DNA of 64,000 nucleotides from Bacteroidaceae bacterium (GCA_017542145.1 JAFXXQ010000047.1:186001-250000); one strand, 5' to 3'; counted from the stretch's first letter, positions 48,620 to 57,549 are shown. Notes: generated by a model not told the origin, from the letters alone. A program made the numbers and translations.

Positions 48620-49972
48620 ATGATTCGACTGAGCATAGCCAATAGAGCCCTTGGATTGCGAGGGAGCATCGTATTGCCGGCATCCAAAAGCATCAGCAAC
48701 CGTGCCCTGCTGCTGAGCCAGCTATGTGTCGACGGCCCTGCCCATCTGAGCAATCTGGCTGACTGCGAGGATACGAGGGTGATGCGGGAAGCCTTGTTTG
48801 GGTCAACAGGTCAACAGGTCAACAGGTCAACAAGTCGCTTTGTGGACCGAACCCAGCGTGTTGACTCTTTGACCTGTGGACTTGTTGACCCCCAAATCAT
48901 CAACGTCCAAGGGGCAGGAACGGCGATGCGGTTCCTGACAGCTTACTTCGCTCAATGCAAAGGAGCGAATGTCGTCCTCACGGGTATTGAGCGGATGAAG
49001 CAGCGTCCTATTGCTCCACTCGTTGACGCGCTTCGGCAACTCGGCGCAGACATCAGCTATCAAGAAAAGGAAGGCTTCCCTCCGCTCGTCATTCGGGGGC
49101 GTCGGCTACAGGGAGAGAGCATTTCGATTGACGGTAGCCTCAGCTCACAGTATGTTTCGGCCTTACTGATGATTGCCCCTTTGGCTGGCGCACGTAGGCT
49201 GACGCTGACGGGGCGTATTGTCTCGCGGCCTTACATCGAAATGACGCGTGCGCTGATGGCCCGCTTCGGAGTACAAACCACATGGGAAGACGAACATACG
49301 CTACTCATCCCCTCCTCCACCTATCACGCCAAGCCCCTTGCCATTGAAGGCGACTGGAGTGCTGCCTCCTACTGGTTGGCTTTTGAAGCTCTTGCACGGC
49401 AGCAAGGTATCTCCTACGACATTACGCTCAACGGCCTCACTACGCCCTCCCTGCAAGGGGACAGCGTTTGTGCGGAGTTTTTTAATGAGTCAACAAGTCA
49501 ACAAGTCAACAAGTCAACAAGTCGCTTTGCAGACCGCACCCAGCGTGTTGACTCGTTGACTTGTGGACTTGTTGACCCCATAATAGTTGACTTTACCGAC
49601 TGCCCCGATTTGGTGCAGACGATGGCTGTAGCGTATTGTCTTTTGGGCAAGCAGTTTGTCTTTACGGGAACAGAATCGCTGCGCATCAAAGAAACGGACC
49701 GCATTGCAGCATTGATTACGGAATTAGGAAAGCTTGGGTATGAACTGCACTACGAAGATGGAACGCTGAAGTGGGATGGGAACAGAAGTCCACAAGTTCC
49801 CCATAGCATTGCCACTTACAACGACCATCGGATGGCTATGGCATTCGCGCTTGCGGCTATGACGCACGATTCTGTTCTGATAGAAAGCCCCGAAGTTGTC
49901 AGCAAATCCTATCCAAGTTTCTGGGACGACCTCAGCAGAGTAGGATTCAAGGTGGAAGAAATAAAGGGTTAA
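48620..49972 (+). CDS. aroA: 3-phosphoshikimate 1-carboxyvinyltransferase with two repeat insertions
   Basis: 450 residues. It makes EPSP from shikimate-3-phosphate and PEP in the aromatic amino-acid pathway. Core motifs: LPASKSISNRALLLSQL (N-terminal), GAGTAMRFLTAY, SSQYVSALLM, and RIKETDRIAAL near the C-terminus. Two inserts of ~30 residues are in frame: residues ~60-92 (STGQQVNRSTSRF...RVDSLTCGLVD) and ~289-320 (STSQQVNKSTSRF...RVDSLTCGLVD). They fall at loops between conserved blocks, and the reading frame and catalytic residues are intact. Without them the length matches the ~410-residue family size. Confidence 0.95.
   Translation: MIRLSIANRALGLRGSIVLPASKSISNRALLLSQLCVDGPAHLSNLADCEDTRVMREALFGSTGQQVNRSTSRFVDRTQRVDSLTCGLVDPQIINVQGAGTAMRFLTAYFAQCKGANVVLTGIERMKQRPIAPLVDALRQLGADISYQEKEGFPPLVIRGRRLQGESISIDGSLSSQYVSALLMIAPLAGARRLTLTGRIVSRPYIEMTRALMARFGVQTTWEDEHTLLIPSSTYHAKPLAIEGDWSAASYWLAFEALARQQGISYDITLNGLTTPSLQGDSVCAEFFNESTSQQVNKSTSRFADRTQRVDSLTCGLVDPIIVDFTDCPDLVQTMAVAYCLLGKQFVFTGTESLRIKETDRIAALITELGKLGYELHYEDGTLKWDGNRSPQVPHSIATYNDHRMAMAFALAAMTHDSVLIESPEVVSKSYPSFWDDLSRVGFKVEEIKG
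48801..48891 (+). repeat. In-frame palindromic element, aroA copy 1
   Basis: Four ggtcaaca units, the core tcgctttgtggaccgaac then ccagcgtg, and an inverted arm of ttgactct/ttgacctg/cttgttgac units. Confidence 0.9.
49488..49577 (+). repeat. In-frame palindromic element, aroA copy 2
   Basis: Four agtcaaca units, the core tcgctttgcagaccgcac then ccagcgtg, and an inverted arm. The arms pair over ~30 bp with two mismatches. It encodes nearly the same peptide as copy 1. Confidence 0.9.
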
Positions 49973-50007
49973 TGGTTAGAGGTTATTGGTTAGAGGTTAG
50001 AGTTAAG
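49966..50007 (+). repeat. 7-bp array (ggttaga) after aroA
   Basis: Five units of ggttaga/ggttatt/agttaag begin in the last aroA codons and end 11 bases before the next gene. Confidence 0.7.
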
Positions 50008-50018
50008 ATCTAAGAATT

Positions 50019-50489
50019 ATGACGCTGATATTGGTTTGTGCTGTGGCGCTTGTGGGGCTTTGCCTCTTTGACCTTTTCGCAGGAAAAAGGAAGAAAAGCC
50101 GCCCCGATGGGAAAAAGGTGCAAAAGGCTGATCATTCCCACATCTCCTTGGACGTAACCAATCACGAGGAGTACGATGCCCGCATGAGGGAACTGGAAGA
50201 CAGCGAATGCTGCGGCGCTCACGATGTGTGCGAGAAGGAGCAGATGATTCGTGCCCTAAGGCAAAAAATCGAGTACTTCAACGACGAGGAACTGGATGCT
50301 TACCAAGGCATTGGCGAGGACGATTATACCGATGAGCAAATAGAGGAATTCCGCGAAGTGCTCTACACCATGCAGACCAACGAAATCGAGGATTGGCTCA
50401 AGAGCCTCAGTCTGCGTGGCGTTACCCTTCCTATTCTCCTCAAGGACGAAGCCTGTCAGCTCATCGCAAGCGGAAGGAATTTTGGTTAG
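50019..50489 (+). CDS. Unrecognised 156-residue protein with N-terminal membrane helix
   Basis: Residues 1-22 form one hydrophobic helix (TLILVCAVALVGLCLFDLFA), then a basic stretch (GKRKKSRPDGKK), so the acidic body is probably cytosolic. The body has a Cys-rich SECCGAHDVCEK motif and an acidic helical region (FNDEELDAYQGIGEDDYTDEQIEEF). I cannot name a family, though the CCGxHxVC motif could bind a metal. It lies between aroA and porW. Confidence 0.8.
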   Translation: MTLILVCAVALVGLCLFDLFAGKRKKSRPDGKKVQKADHSHISLDVTNHEEYDARMRELEDSECCGAHDVCEKEQMIRALRQKIEYFNDEELDAYQGIGEDDYTDEQIEEFREVLYTMQTNEIEDWLKSLSLRGVTLPILLKDEACQLIASGRNFG

Positions 50490-50580
50490 GGGTCAAAGAT
50501 TAGAGTTTTTGGATAGTTGCATACGAAAAGACAATATTCTTCGTTATAGATAATATATTATAATAAGGAGATAAAACGCC

Positions 50581-53409
50581 GTGCAGAAGATTCGTTCCAT
50601 TCTTGTTTCGCTAACTCGCGCACTCATTTGCGCAGCATGCGTCAGCTGTGGAAGCACGAAGGACAACACGGCGCAGTCGCGTTTCTACCAATCATTTGTC
50701 ACCCGCTTCAACGTCTATCACAACGGCAACCAAGCCTACAAGGATGGCGTTCAAGCACAGGAGAAGGGCCACAAGGACAACTACATGGAGCTTATTCCGC
50801 TCTATGTCATCAGCAGCCCTACCACCCGCAAAATGGGTTCGTCGAACTTCGACAAAGCCATTGAGAAAGCGCAGAAAGCCTCGAAACTCCACTCCATCAA
50901 AGCCAAGCCCAAGCGGAAGACGGGAACACTTTCAGAAAAAGACAAGCAATGGTACGCCAAGAAGGAGTATAATCCCTTCATGCATAACGTCTGGCTGTTG
51001 ATGGCCAAGGCACAGTTCCAGAAGGGCGAATTCCTTGAAGCTGCCACAACTTTCGCCTACACTGCCCGTCTTTTCAGCGACAATCCGCGCGTGGTGGCTG
51101 AATGCCGTATGCGCATGGCGCAATGCTATGCCGAGCTCGACTGGAACTACGAGGCCGACAACCTGTTCAACCAGACCAAGCGCGACAGCATCCCCTATCA
51201 GTTGGCAGACGAATACGAGGCGCTCTACGCCTCCTACCTGCTTCAGCACGAGCGTTTCGAGGAGGCGCTGCCCCATCTGCAGGAAGCCGTCAAGCGACGC
51301 GGACGCACCCAGAAGCAGAAGGCACGCGAATACTATCTGCTTGGGCAAGTCTATGCCATGCAGGGACAGGATGCGCAGGCCTACCGTGCTTTTCAGAAAG
51401 TCATTGCCCAGAATCCGCCCTACGAAATGGAGTTCAACGCCCACATCCGCCAGACGGAGGTAGTCCCTGCCTCAAAGGCTCCAGGTATGATTAAGACGCT
51501 GACACGCATGGCCAAGAACCCCAACAACAAGGAATACCTCGACCAAGTCTACTATGCCATCGGCAACATCTGGCTGGCGCAGCAGGACACGCTAAAAGCC
51601 ATCGAAAACTACGAAAAAGGTGCCGAGGAAAGCACCCGAAACGGCGTGGAGAAAGGCATCCTCCTGCTCCACCTCGGCAACATCTATTGGGACCGTGCCA
51701 AGTATTCCGACGCCCAACGCTGCTACGGCGAAGCCGTCGGTTTGATTGACAAGGACAGCAAGGACTATCCGCAACTCAACAAACGCTCGTCCATCCTCGA
51801 CGAACTGGTGGAGCATACCGAAGCCATCGAATTGCAAGACAGCCTCCAGCACCTTGCCACGCTGCCCGAAGAAGAACTTTTTGCCGTCATCGACAAGATT
51901 ATCGAGGATGTCAAGAAGAAGGAAGAGGAGGAGAAGAAGAAAGCCGAGGAGGAAGCACGCATGGCACGCCGCGAGGAGGCGCTGAGCAATGCCCGCGCCA
52001 ACCAGCCCACCATGAACACGCCGCAGATGACAGGTGGCGACAACTCGTGGTATTTCTACAACACGCAGTTGGTGGCCCAGGGCAAAAAGGACTTCCAGCA
52101 GAAGTGGGGCCGCCGCAAGCTGGAAGACAACTGGCGCCGCTCCAACAAGAGCGTGCTGGCGGAAACAACGTTCGAGGAATACAACTACGATGACGCGGCC
52201 AACGAAATGCCCGCCGACAGCCTTGCCTCAGACAGCACGGGCATGGCGCTGGCTGACAGCGTTGTCACCGACATCCACGACCGCATGTACTACATCCAGC
52301 AAATCCCCTTCAGCGAAGAGCAGAAGATGGAGTCGGACGACATCCTCATGGAAGCACTCTTCAACGCTGGCATCATCTACAAGGACAAGCTGGAGGACTT
52401 CGGCCTGGCGGAGAAGACACTCCGCCGCCTCACCGACCAATACCCCGACTACAGCGGCATGGACCTGGTTTACTACAACCTCTACCTGATGTACTCCCGC
52501 TGGAAAAAGCCCGAGCAAGCCGAGCTCTACAAAAATAAGCTCATCGAGGAATTCCCCTATAGCGACTACACCGTCACCGTCAGCGACCCCGACTATGCCG
52601 ACAACGCCCTCTACGGCAAACATCGCGAGGATTCGCTCTATGCTGCCACCTACGCCGCCTACAACGACGGCCTCTACTTGCAAGTCATCCTCAACGACAG
52701 CATCTCAGCCAACAAGTATGCATTGGGTGCTCACCGTCCGAAGTTCATGTTCCTCCACGCCATGAGCAGTCTGCAGGAGGGTGACACGTCAGAGTTCCTC
52801 GAGCGGCTCAAGGAGATTGTGAGCAAATACCCGAAGAACGAAATCAGCGAGCTGGCCGGACTCATTGCGCAGGGGCTGAGCGAGGGACGCCTGCTGACGT
52901 CGGGCTCGCTGGGCAGTATCTGGCAGCGGCGTCTGTCGGGCAGCGGAGCCGAAGGAGGAGCCGTTGACTCGGCCTCTATCAAACCTTTCAACGAAGAGCG
53001 TGCCGTGCCCTTCATCTTCATGCTCGCCTACGAGGACGGCACGGTCAACGACAACCAGCTGCTCTTCGAGATAGCCCGCTACAACTTCACCAACTTCATG
53101 GTGCGCAATTTCGAGATGACCATGCCCCGTCAGGGCGGCATCACCATGCTACAGGTAAGCGGCTTCATGAACTTCGATGAAGCATGGAGCTACCGCCAGC
53201 GCCTCTACGCGGCACCTGACATGGCCACGCGGCTCTCGGGCATCCGTTCCTACCTCATCTCTGAGGAGAACCTCAAGCTGCTGTTCGAAGGACACAGTTT
53301 CGACGAGTATCAGCAGTTCTTCGACGAGCACTTCACCACCCTGCCCCTGCCCGACGACGACCAGCCATCCACATTGGACGAACTACTTTTTGACGACGAA
53401 GAACAATGA
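50581..53409 (+). CDS. porW: Type IX secretion lipoprotein PorW/SprE
   Basis: 942 residues from GTG 50581, preceded by aaggag. A lipoprotein signal ends ACVSC. The conserved start of the mature protein (RFYQSFVTRFNVYHNGNQAYKDG) and many TPR-like helical repeats are typical of PorW/SprE. A highly charged coiled coil lies at ~440-465. PorW is needed for T9SS function and links the outer-membrane machinery to the energising complex. It overlaps porX by 4 bases (ATGA), so both are made together. Confidence 0.9.
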   Translation: MQKIRSILVSLTRALICAACVSCGSTKDNTAQSRFYQSFVTRFNVYHNGNQAYKDGVQAQEKGHKDNYMELIPLYVISSPTTRKMGSSNFDKAIEKAQKASKLHSIKAKPKRKTGTLSEKDKQWYAKKEYNPFMHNVWLLMAKAQFQKGEFLEAATTFAYTARLFSDNPRVVAECRMRMAQCYAELDWNYEADNLFNQTKRDSIPYQLADEYEALYASYLLQHERFEEALPHLQEAVKRRGRTQKQKAREYYLLGQVYAMQGQDAQAYRAFQKVIAQNPPYEMEFNAHIRQTEVVPASKAPGMIKTLTRMAKNPNNKEYLDQVYYAIGNIWLAQQDTLKAIENYEKGAEESTRNGVEKGILLLHLGNIYWDRAKYSDAQRCYGEAVGLIDKDSKDYPQLNKRSSILDELVEHTEAIELQDSLQHLATLPEEELFAVIDKIIEDVKKKEEEEKKKAEEEARMARREEALSNARANQPTMNTPQMTGGDNSWYFYNTQLVAQGKKDFQQKWGRRKLEDNWRRSNKSVLAETTFEEYNYDDAANEMPADSLASDSTGMALADSVVTDIHDRMYYIQQIPFSEEQKMESDDILMEALFNAGIIYKDKLEDFGLAEKTLRRLTDQYPDYSGMDLVYYNLYLMYSRWKKPEQAELYKNKLIEEFPYSDYTVTVSDPDYADNALYGKHREDSLYAATYAAYNDGLYLQVILNDSISANKYALGAHRPKFMFLHAMSSLQEGDTSEFLERLKEIVSKYPKNEISELAGLIAQGLSEGRLLTSGSLGSIWQRRLSGSGAEGGAVDSASIKPFNEERAVPFIFMLAYEDGTVNDNQLLFEIARYNFTNFMVRNFEMTMPRQGGITMLQVSGFMNFDEAWSYRQRLYAAPDMATRLSGIRSYLISEENLKLLFEGHSFDEYQQFFDEHFTTLPLPDDDQPSTLDELLFDDEEQ

Positions 53410-54962
53410 AAAACGGAACCCTTCTCTGGATAGACGACGAAATAGAGCTCCTGCGCCCTCACATCCTTTTCCTCGAAAGCAAGGACTACGCCATTGACAC
53501 CGTCACGAACGGCCGCGATGCCATCGACCGTTGCCGCGAGACCACCTACGACCTCATCCTGCTCGACGAGAACATGCCCGGCCTCAGCGGGCTTGAGACG
53601 CTCAACCTCATCAAGGAGGTCTCGCCAGGCACACCCGTCGTCATGGTCACCAAGAGCGAGGAGGAGAACATCATGAACCAGGCCATCGGCGCCAAGATCG
53701 CCGACTACCTCATCAAGCCCGTCAACCCCAGCCAAATACTGCTGACGCTGAAGAAGAACATCCACCAGCGCGAAATCGTCACCGAGGCGACCACCACCGG
53801 CTATCAGCAGCAGTTCGGCCGCATCACCATGCTCATCAACGAGGCCGAGACGGTGGACGACTGGAAGGAGGTCTACCGCAACCTCGTCCGCTGGGAACTT
53901 GAGCTCGAGCACACCGAGGGCAGCATGAGCGACATGCTGCGCATGCAGAAGAAGGAGGCCAACCTGGAGTTCGCCCGCTTCGTACGCCGCAACTACGAGG
54001 GCTGGATGACCCACCCCGACGAGCGCCCGCTGATGAGCCCCGACGTCTTCAAGACGCGCATCTTCCCTGCCCTCGACAAGGGCGAGAAGGTCTTCCTCAT
54101 CGTGCTCGACAACTTCCGCTTCGACCAATGGCGCGTGCTTGCCGACGAACTGACGGAGTTCTTCTCCATCGACGAGGAGCTCTACATGAGCATCCTGCCC
54201 ACCGCCACGCAGTATGCCCGCAACGCCATCTTCTCCGGCCTCATGCCCAACAAGATTGCCGAGATGTTCCCCGAACTGTGGGTGGACGAGGACGAGGAGG
54301 AGGGCAAAAACCTCAACGAAAAGCCGCTCATCCAGACGCAGATCGACCGCTATCGCCGCCGCAACACCTTCTCCTATAATAAGATTAACGATGCCGCCGC
54401 AGCCGACAAGCTGATAGCCCACTTCAACGAGTTCGGGGGCAACGACCTGAACGTCGTGGTGTTCAACTTCATCGACATGCTGTCGCACGCCCGCACCGAG
54501 TCGCGTACCATCCGTGAGCTGGCAGCCGACGAGGCCGCCTACCGCTCGCTCACCCTCTCGTGGTTCCGCCACACCCCCCTCAGCGAGCTCATGCGCCGCC
54601 TGGCCGACACCGACTACCGCGTCATCATCACCACCGACCACGGCAGCATCCGCGTCAGCAATCCCGTAAAGGTCGTGGGCGACCGCGCCGTCAACACCAA
54701 TCTCCGCTACAAGCTGGGCAAGAGCCTTGCCTACAATCCCAAGGAGGTCTATGAAATCAAGGAGCCACGCCGCGTGTTCCTTCCCAAGCCCAACATCAGC
54801 ACAGCCTACATCTTCGCCTGGGGCGACAACTTCTTCGCCTACCCCAACAACTACAACTACTACGTCACCTACTACCGCGACACCTTCCAGCACGGCGGCA
54901 TCTCGCTCGAGGAAATGCTCATCCCCCTCATCACCCTACGCTCAAAAAAAGCCAAGAGCTAA
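53406..54962 (+). CDS. porX: PglZ-domain response regulator PorX
   Basis: 518 residues. The N-terminal receiver domain has DD at 10-11, phospho-acceptor D54 (LILLDENMPG) and the VTKS motif. The C-terminal PglZ domain, an alkaline-phosphatase-superfamily fold, includes LDNFRFDQW, DMLSHARTES and TTDHGS, supplying metal ligands. PorX regulates type IX secretion, and its PglZ domain hydrolyses phosphodiesters in studied cases. The porW-porX overlap supports joint function. Confidence 0.95.
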   Translation: MKNGTLLWIDDEIELLRPHILFLESKDYAIDTVTNGRDAIDRCRETTYDLILLDENMPGLSGLETLNLIKEVSPGTPVVMVTKSEEENIMNQAIGAKIADYLIKPVNPSQILLTLKKNIHQREIVTEATTTGYQQQFGRITMLINEAETVDDWKEVYRNLVRWELELEHTEGSMSDMLRMQKKEANLEFARFVRRNYEGWMTHPDERPLMSPDVFKTRIFPALDKGEKVFLIVLDNFRFDQWRVLADELTEFFSIDEELYMSILPTATQYARNAIFSGLMPNKIAEMFPELWVDEDEEEGKNLNEKPLIQTQIDRYRRRNTFSYNKINDAAAADKLIAHFNEFGGNDLNVVVFNFIDMLSHARTESRTIRELAADEAAYRSLTLSWFRHTPLSELMRRLADTDYRVIITTDHGSIRVSNPVKVVGDRAVNTNLRYKLGKSLAYNPKEVYEIKEPRRVFLPKPNISTAYIFAWGDNFFAYPNNYNYYVTYYRDTFQHGGISLEEMLIPLITLRSKKAKS

Positions 54963-55106
54963 GAGCTAAGAATTACGTGCTTCGCACAATGAAAAATGAA
55001 AAATGAAGAATGAAGAATAAATTGCTTCGTACGCGGAACACAGCAAGCGGGACATTTTTTTTTAACTCTTAACTCGTAACTAATAAAAGACTATGAACTA
55101 TGAACT
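54960..55106 (+). repeat. 7-bp arrays (tgaaaaa/tgaagaa; agttcat inverted) between porX and tsaE
   Basis: taagagc/taagaat units overlap the porX stop, tgaaaaa/tgaagaa units lie at ~54988-55018, and ctatgaactatgaact at 55091-55106 supplies the tsaE start codon. Confidence 0.7.
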
Positions 55107-55497
55107 AAAAAACATAGATGCTGCCGCCCGCAAGTTTGTGGACGCCATGGGCGAGCGCCGCCTCTTCGCCTTCTACGGCCCCATGGGTGCCGGCAAGACC
55201 ACCTTCATCCGCGCCGTCTGCGAAGCCCTCGGCACCACCGACGTCGTCACCTCGCCCACCTTCGCCATCGTCAACGAATACTCCACCCCCTCCGGCCGCC
55301 CCATCTACCACTTCGATTTCTACCGCATCCGCCGCCTCGCCGAAGTCTATGACATCGGCTACGAGGACTACTTCTACGGCTCCGACGGCATCTGCCTGAT
55401 GGAATGGCCCGAGCTCATCGAGCCCCTCCTCCCCCCCGACACCGTCCGCGTCACCATCGCCGTCTGCCCCGACGGCTCCCGCGAAATCAGTTATTAA
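55093..55497 (+). CDS. tsaE: tRNA threonylcarbamoyladenosine ATPase TsaE
   Basis: 134 residues. P-loop FYGPMGAGKTTFIRA, then SPTFAIVNEY and the HFDFYRI motif, all diagnostic. TsaE supplies ATP hydrolysis to the TsaB-TsaD complex that makes t6A. The start MNYELKN is encoded by the inverted agttcat array, so the true ancestral start may have been replaced. Confidence 0.95.
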   Translation: MNYELKNIDAAARKFVDAMGERRLFAFYGPMGAGKTTFIRAVCEALGTTDVVTSPTFAIVNEYSTPSGRPIYHFDFYRIRRLAEVYDIGYEDYFYGSDGICLMEWPELIEPLLPPDTVRVTIAVCPDGSREISY

Positions 55498-55525
55498 TGC
55501 CCGGTCAGCCTTCCAAGCCCGAATT

Positions 55526-55582
55526 CCAAGTGCTTGGATTTGCAGTTTCAAGCGCTTGGAATGTAACTTTCAAGCGCTTGAA
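55526..55582. repeat. Palindromic CAAGYGCTTG units at 22-bp spacing
   Basis: Units start at 55527, 55549 and 55571. Each is a near-perfect decamer palindrome, the last two flanked by TTT upstream. Confidence 0.75.
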
Positions 55583-55698
55583 ACTCATTTTTACTCCTAC
55601 GTTTTTTCAACTTATTCCTTAAACCGCCAGGCCTGCATGCGTGTTTTTTTCAAGATAAGCCGCACTTTTCCTGCGAAAACACCCCAATTCAATCCTTT

Positions 55699-56409
55699 TT
55701 ACTGCAGGACGACGTCAGTCGTCCTGTTCTTTTTTGGACCCCAACCATTTCTATACTCAATGATATCGCCGAGTTCCTCTTCGAAAACCGAACGGAAATT
55801 GATAGAACCTTTTCCTTCAATGATTCCCCTTGAAGTCATATTGCCATATTTATCTATTTCATAGGCACGAAATGTAATCACACCCGTATAATTGGGTATA
55901 ATAGTGCCGAAATGACGTTCTTCTATCTCTTTCGCATAAGCAGGATTATAAGCCAGCACCTCGTCCAGTAAGAAACACCCAATAATGTCTTCACTACCGA
56001 TAAAATCCAATATCTTGTTCTCATCGTCTACCAGCACGGTGTGAAAGACATCTCCAAAAGCATAGCATAACGCATTTTTACAACCCAATTTATCAAGACT
56101 TTTATTTTGGGCAAAATCTTTCCAATACGTTTCCCAGACTTCTGTTGATAACACAAAGTCAACAGGCTCAACGATGATAATATCCTTGCCATCCACCCGC
56201 ATTTCTCCCGTCCAAATAGGTGTAAGCTCGGACAAGTCCTTTGTAGCATGCTGAGTGGTCAACGTGTCGTTTACAGTATTCGCATTTTCTGACACGACCA
56301 TGTTAGCGTTTGTTTTCTGACGCTTCATCTTCACTCTTATCCAAAAGCGAGACACAACAATAGTCAACAATAACATGCACCCACACACAACCCAATGAGG
56401 AATAGTCAT
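55699..56409 (-). CDS. Unrecognised membrane-anchored protein
   Basis: 236 residues from ATG 56409 (MTIPHWVVCGCMLLLTIVV). I chose this start because a TATCTTTG box at 56444-56437 lies inside the longer frame from 56505. One N-terminal membrane helix, a short basic/polar linker, then a soluble domain (TPIWTGEMRVDGKDIIIVEP, LCYAFGDVFHTVLVDDENK, TGVITFRAYEIDKYGN). No family is recognised. Base composition is AT-richer than the neighbours, suggesting acquisition. Confidence 0.75.
   Translation of the reverse strand: MTIPHWVVCGCMLLLTIVVSRFWIRVKMKRQKTNANMVVSENANTVNDTLTTQHATKDLSELTPIWTGEMRVDGKDIIIVEPVDFVLSTEVWETYWKDFAQNKSLDKLGCKNALCYAFGDVFHTVLVDDENKILDFIGSEDIIGCFLLDEVLAYNPAYAKEIEERHFGTIIPNYTGVITFRAYEIDKYGNMTSRGIIEGKGSINFRSVFEEELGDIIEYRNGWGPKKNRTTDVVLQ
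55706..55735 (+). terminator. Terminator of tsaE
   Basis: An 8-bp stem aggacgac/gtcgtcct with loop gtca is followed by gttcttttttt-like T-rich sequence. It overlaps the 3' end of the convergent gene. Confidence 0.7.
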
Positions 56410-56436
56410 ATCTTTTACACAATTAGAAAGCGACGG

Positions 56437-56444
56437 CAAAGATA
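56437..56444 (-). promoter_or_regulatory. -7 element TATCTTTG
   Basis: On the minus strand, 28 bases before ATG 56409. It decides the start of that gene. Confidence 0.55.
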
Positions 56445-56656
56445 CAAAAAAAAACAAAAACATGTAAAAAAAGCGGAGATTATTCTCTTCATCTAATAAG
56501 TCCATTCGATTCTTTTGTTATTGTACCAAAGTCGTCAGAACAGGTGGAAGGCAGACAGGAAAGTCCATACATTTTTTCAAAGCAGTTGCCAGCCACTCAA
56601 ATACTGGAACGGAATGTTAAAAAAGAATAGTTTTTTAAACTTTTTGTCAAGTCAGC

Positions 56657-56687
56657 TTGCATGAATGTAAATTATACTTTACCTTTG
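56657..56687 (+). promoter_or_regulatory. Promoter TTG-N20-TACCTTTG
   Basis: TTG at 56657-56659 and TACCTTTG at 56680-56687, 24 bases before ATG 56712. Confidence 0.75.
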
Positions 56688-56711
56688 CAGCGGATTTAAT
56701 TAAACAAAAGT

Positions 56712-57164
56712 ATGAAAAAACAACATCTTCTTCCCCACGCATGGCAGTGGGTTGGCCTCGTGGCCCTAGTTGCAGGACTTGTCCTGGGTTTTACATTCTT
56801 TGTCCCCTCCGTCATCAGAGGTGACTACGGAACGGGTGAAGGAATTGAGATTCTTGGCGAATTGAGCTATCTCTTGCTACTACCCTTGTCCGCCATCATC
56901 CTTTGTTTCTCGCGCGAGAACATCGAAGATGAGCGCATTGACGAACTAAGGAAGAAAAGTCTCGTCACTACGGCAATCATCTTTGTTATCCTTCTTATTA
57001 TTGGACCTTTGAAAGGCTTTTTCATGGGAAGGTTGTGTTCACCTACGTTTATGGGCAAATATCATTTGATATTAGGGCATAGCTGGTGGATGCTTTTCGT
57101 CTACTTGCTTATCTTCAAAATCTCCTACTGGGTACAGAACAAACGTTACAGCGATGAAAAATAA
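56712..57164 (+). CDS. Four-helix membrane protein paired with an XRE regulator
   Basis: 150 residues with four hydrophobic segments (WVGLVALVAGLVLGFTFFV; LSYLLLLPLSAIIL; SLVTTAIIFVILLIIGPL; WWMLFVYLLIFKISYW) and a charged loop RENIEDERIDELRKKS. The combination of a small membrane protein with that loop and an overlapping helix-turn-helix gene recalls DUF2178-like/YozG-type pairs in Bacteroidota. Inferred: the membrane protein may modulate the regulator. The next gene overlaps its end by 11 bases. Confidence 0.8.
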   Translation: MKKQHLLPHAWQWVGLVALVAGLVLGFTFFVPSVIRGDYGTGEGIEILGELSYLLLLPLSAIILCFSRENIEDERIDELRKKSLVTTAIIFVILLIIGPLKGFFMGRLCSPTFMGKYHLILGHSWWMLFVYLLIFKISYWVQNKRYSDEK

Positions 57165-57354
57165 TATCCGCGTAGAGCGTGCACGGCAGCGCATGACACA
57201 ACAGGAACTGGCTGAGCGCACAGGCGTCAGCCGCCAGACCATCAACGCCATCGAGCAGGGCAAATTCAACCCCTCCACTGTCCTCGCTTTGAAGATGTCG
57301 CTCGTCTTCGGCATCCCCGTCAACGAAATCTTCGAACTGGAAGAAGGCGACTAA
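57154..57354 (+). CDS. XRE-family transcriptional regulator (YozG-like)
   Basis: 66 residues, almost entirely one HTH_3 domain: VERARQRMTQQELAERTGVSRQTINAIEQGKFNPS, then VLALKMSLVFGIPVNEIFEL. DNA-binding regulator, likely of its own operon. Full length for this minimal class. A strong terminator follows. Confidence 0.9.
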   Translation: MKNNIRVERARQRMTQQELAERTGVSRQTINAIEQGKFNPSTVLALKMSLVFGIPVNEIFELEEGD

Positions 57355-57386
57355 TCACCACCCTAATTCCACGCTTTCCTCCCCTG

Positions 57387-57413
57387 CGGCCAACCCAAAG
57401 TTGGCCGTTTTTT
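57387..57413 (+). terminator. Terminator of the membrane protein-XRE operon
   Basis: Stem cggccaa/ttggccg with a 7-base loop, followed by TTTTTT. Confidence 0.85.
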
Positions 57414-57498
57414 CGTCTATTGGGGCAATTTTTGTTAAAATTTCGGCCAAAACTAAACATTTAACTTGAATGTACGGGAATATGGTACATGTTGCGCT

Positions 57499-57506
57499 TA
57501 TCTTTG
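57499..57506 (+). promoter_or_regulatory. -7 element TATCTTTG before two tiny ORFs
   Basis: TATCTTTG is 43 bases upstream of ATG 57550. No clear -33 element is seen. Confidence 0.5.
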
Positions 57507-57549
57507 CATCGTCAAAGAAAAATACTCACCCTAAAAACGAAAAAACAGC

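Noticed and set aside
53310-54893. 527-residue minus-strand open frame
   Set aside because: Antisense to porX; composition (Val/Gly/Asp-rich) is typical of a shadow frame.
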